Shown here one piece after another: positions 41,295 to 41,599 of a stretch of 41,599 nt of DNA (position 1 is its first letter; each line of letters starts with the position of its first letter). The stretch is taken from positions 6,676 to 48,274 of the forward strand of contig PLLC01000098.1 of assembly GCA_003141195.1 (NCBI GenBank), in the 5' to 3' direction. The notes under the pieces are model-generated. The model saw only the letters and a program-made list of their open reading frames with translations. It did not search any database and was not told where the DNA came from. A program made the translations under genes and the position numbers. The DNA comes from Syntrophaceae bacterium. Its GTDB lineage: Bacteria; Desulfobacterota; Syntrophia; Syntrophales; UBA5619.

Positions 41295-41396
41295 ATTCAA
41301 TTCGCCTTTCTTTCTTTTTACTATAAGAGATATCCCTTCATTACGGTGCTGTTCTCCTGTCGCGGAGGGAAATATTTGCTTGCCTTCACTTTGGAA

Positions 41397-41440
41397 GGGC
41401 GCTCGCCGATCCAGAAATCAGCGAAAATCAGCGAGCGCCC
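41397..41440 (-). terminator. Hairpin after the PRC-barrel gene
   Basis: GGGCGCTCGC (41397-41406) and GCGAGCGCCC (41431-41440) form a perfect 10-bp stem with a 24-nt loop. It lies 12 bp past the stop of the minus-strand gene entering from the right edge. Confidence 0.55.
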
Positions 41441-41452
41441 GAATCGTCTATC

Positions 41453-41599
41453 CTACAGCTTCCAGTAGGGGTCGTAGCCGTAGTACTTGTAAATGCTGTT
41501 TCCCCAAGTCCTGTCCGCAAAATCTGGCCACTTGACGTCTGGGTCAAACCCGGGAGCGGCCTTCAGCTTCTCCTTATCCACGTTGAGGATGAGCTTGTT
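41453..41599 (-). CDS. PRC-barrel domain protein, C-terminal part (cut by window edge)
   Basis: The last 48 codons of a minus-strand gene. The visible end NKLILNVDKEKLKAAPGFDP, WPDFADRTWGNSIYKYYGYD and PYW resembles the tail of PRC-barrel domain proteins (xVDKxKLxxAPGFD, NWPDMxDxxWxxxIxxYYG). The stop is at 41453-41455. The N-terminal barrel is outside the window, so the call rests on the tail alone. Confidence 0.6.
   Translation of the reverse strand, partial: NKLILNVDKEKLKAAPGFDPDVKWPDFADRTWGNSIYKYYGYDPYWKL

Overview
The window reads as a GC-rich bacterial chromosome segment. I think it is a deltaproteobacterium (Desulfobacterota), plausibly Syntrophales/Syntrophaceae. That placement is an inference from gene content: a bacterial NrpR beside glutamate dehydrogenase, the pgpA-cinA-thpR-recA-recX-alaS order, dprA next to a type IA topoisomerase and trmFO, and a nickel-pincer-type LarA-like protein. 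No rRNA or other taxonomic marker is present.

Layout. (1) 1-9240: tRNA-Glu with its own promoter, then a frameshifted 3' remnant of ilvD, a LarA-like isomerase, an nrpR-gdhA nitrogen module closed by a terminator, a large M16C metallopeptidase, a frameshifted small membrane protein, a lipoprotein and a flavodoxin. (2) 9248-19753: housekeeping and repair genes. The minus-strand run pgpA-cinA-thpR-recA-recX-alaS meets a bidirectional terminator. A divergent dinB carries a GAAC-N4-GTTC LexA-type palindrome between its -35 and -10 boxes. A minus-strand hypA-hypB-ferredoxin operon follows. (3) 19795-24355: an accessory island, less GC-rich by eye. It holds a VapB-type and an MntA-type antitoxin, each followed only by a tiny ORF where a toxin would sit; a candidate small RNA with promoter and terminator; a two-gene restriction-modification-like unit (nuclease-like plus HEAT-repeat protein, and a beta-class DNA methyltransferase); and an intact RHH/RelE toxin-antitoxin pair with repeats at its promoter. 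(4) 24359-31215: rmuC, trmFO, a Topo III-like topoisomerase with zinc ribbons, and dprA. (5) 31400-33607: a secreted multidomain DUF5648-type protein, then a four-tRNA operon (Arg-His-Arg-Lys) with a near-consensus promoter and a terminator. (6) 33608-34596: about 1 kb with no gene I can defend. (7) 34597-41599: a run of small minus-strand envelope or stress proteins (Spy/CpxP-like, Met/His-rich, Ig-like lipoprotein, tiny membrane proteins, three-BON protein, YtxH, PRC-barrel). It is interrupted by an apparently intact ISL3-family insertion sequence with an exact 8-bp target duplication just upstream of the BON gene.

Working together. NrpR probably senses nitrogen status (2-oxoglutarate) and regulates its neighbour gdhA. 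recA/recX, dinB, rmuC and dprA form a DNA-maintenance theme, although only dinB shows a visible SOS operator. The methyltransferase and the HEAT-repeat nuclease candidate are 1 nt apart and look like a modification/restriction pair. The 3' cluster looks like an envelope-stress toolkit. Two small membrane-protein genes (7534-7808 and 37300-37502) each appear to lack exactly one base. That is either real decay or a consensus error and should be checked against reads.
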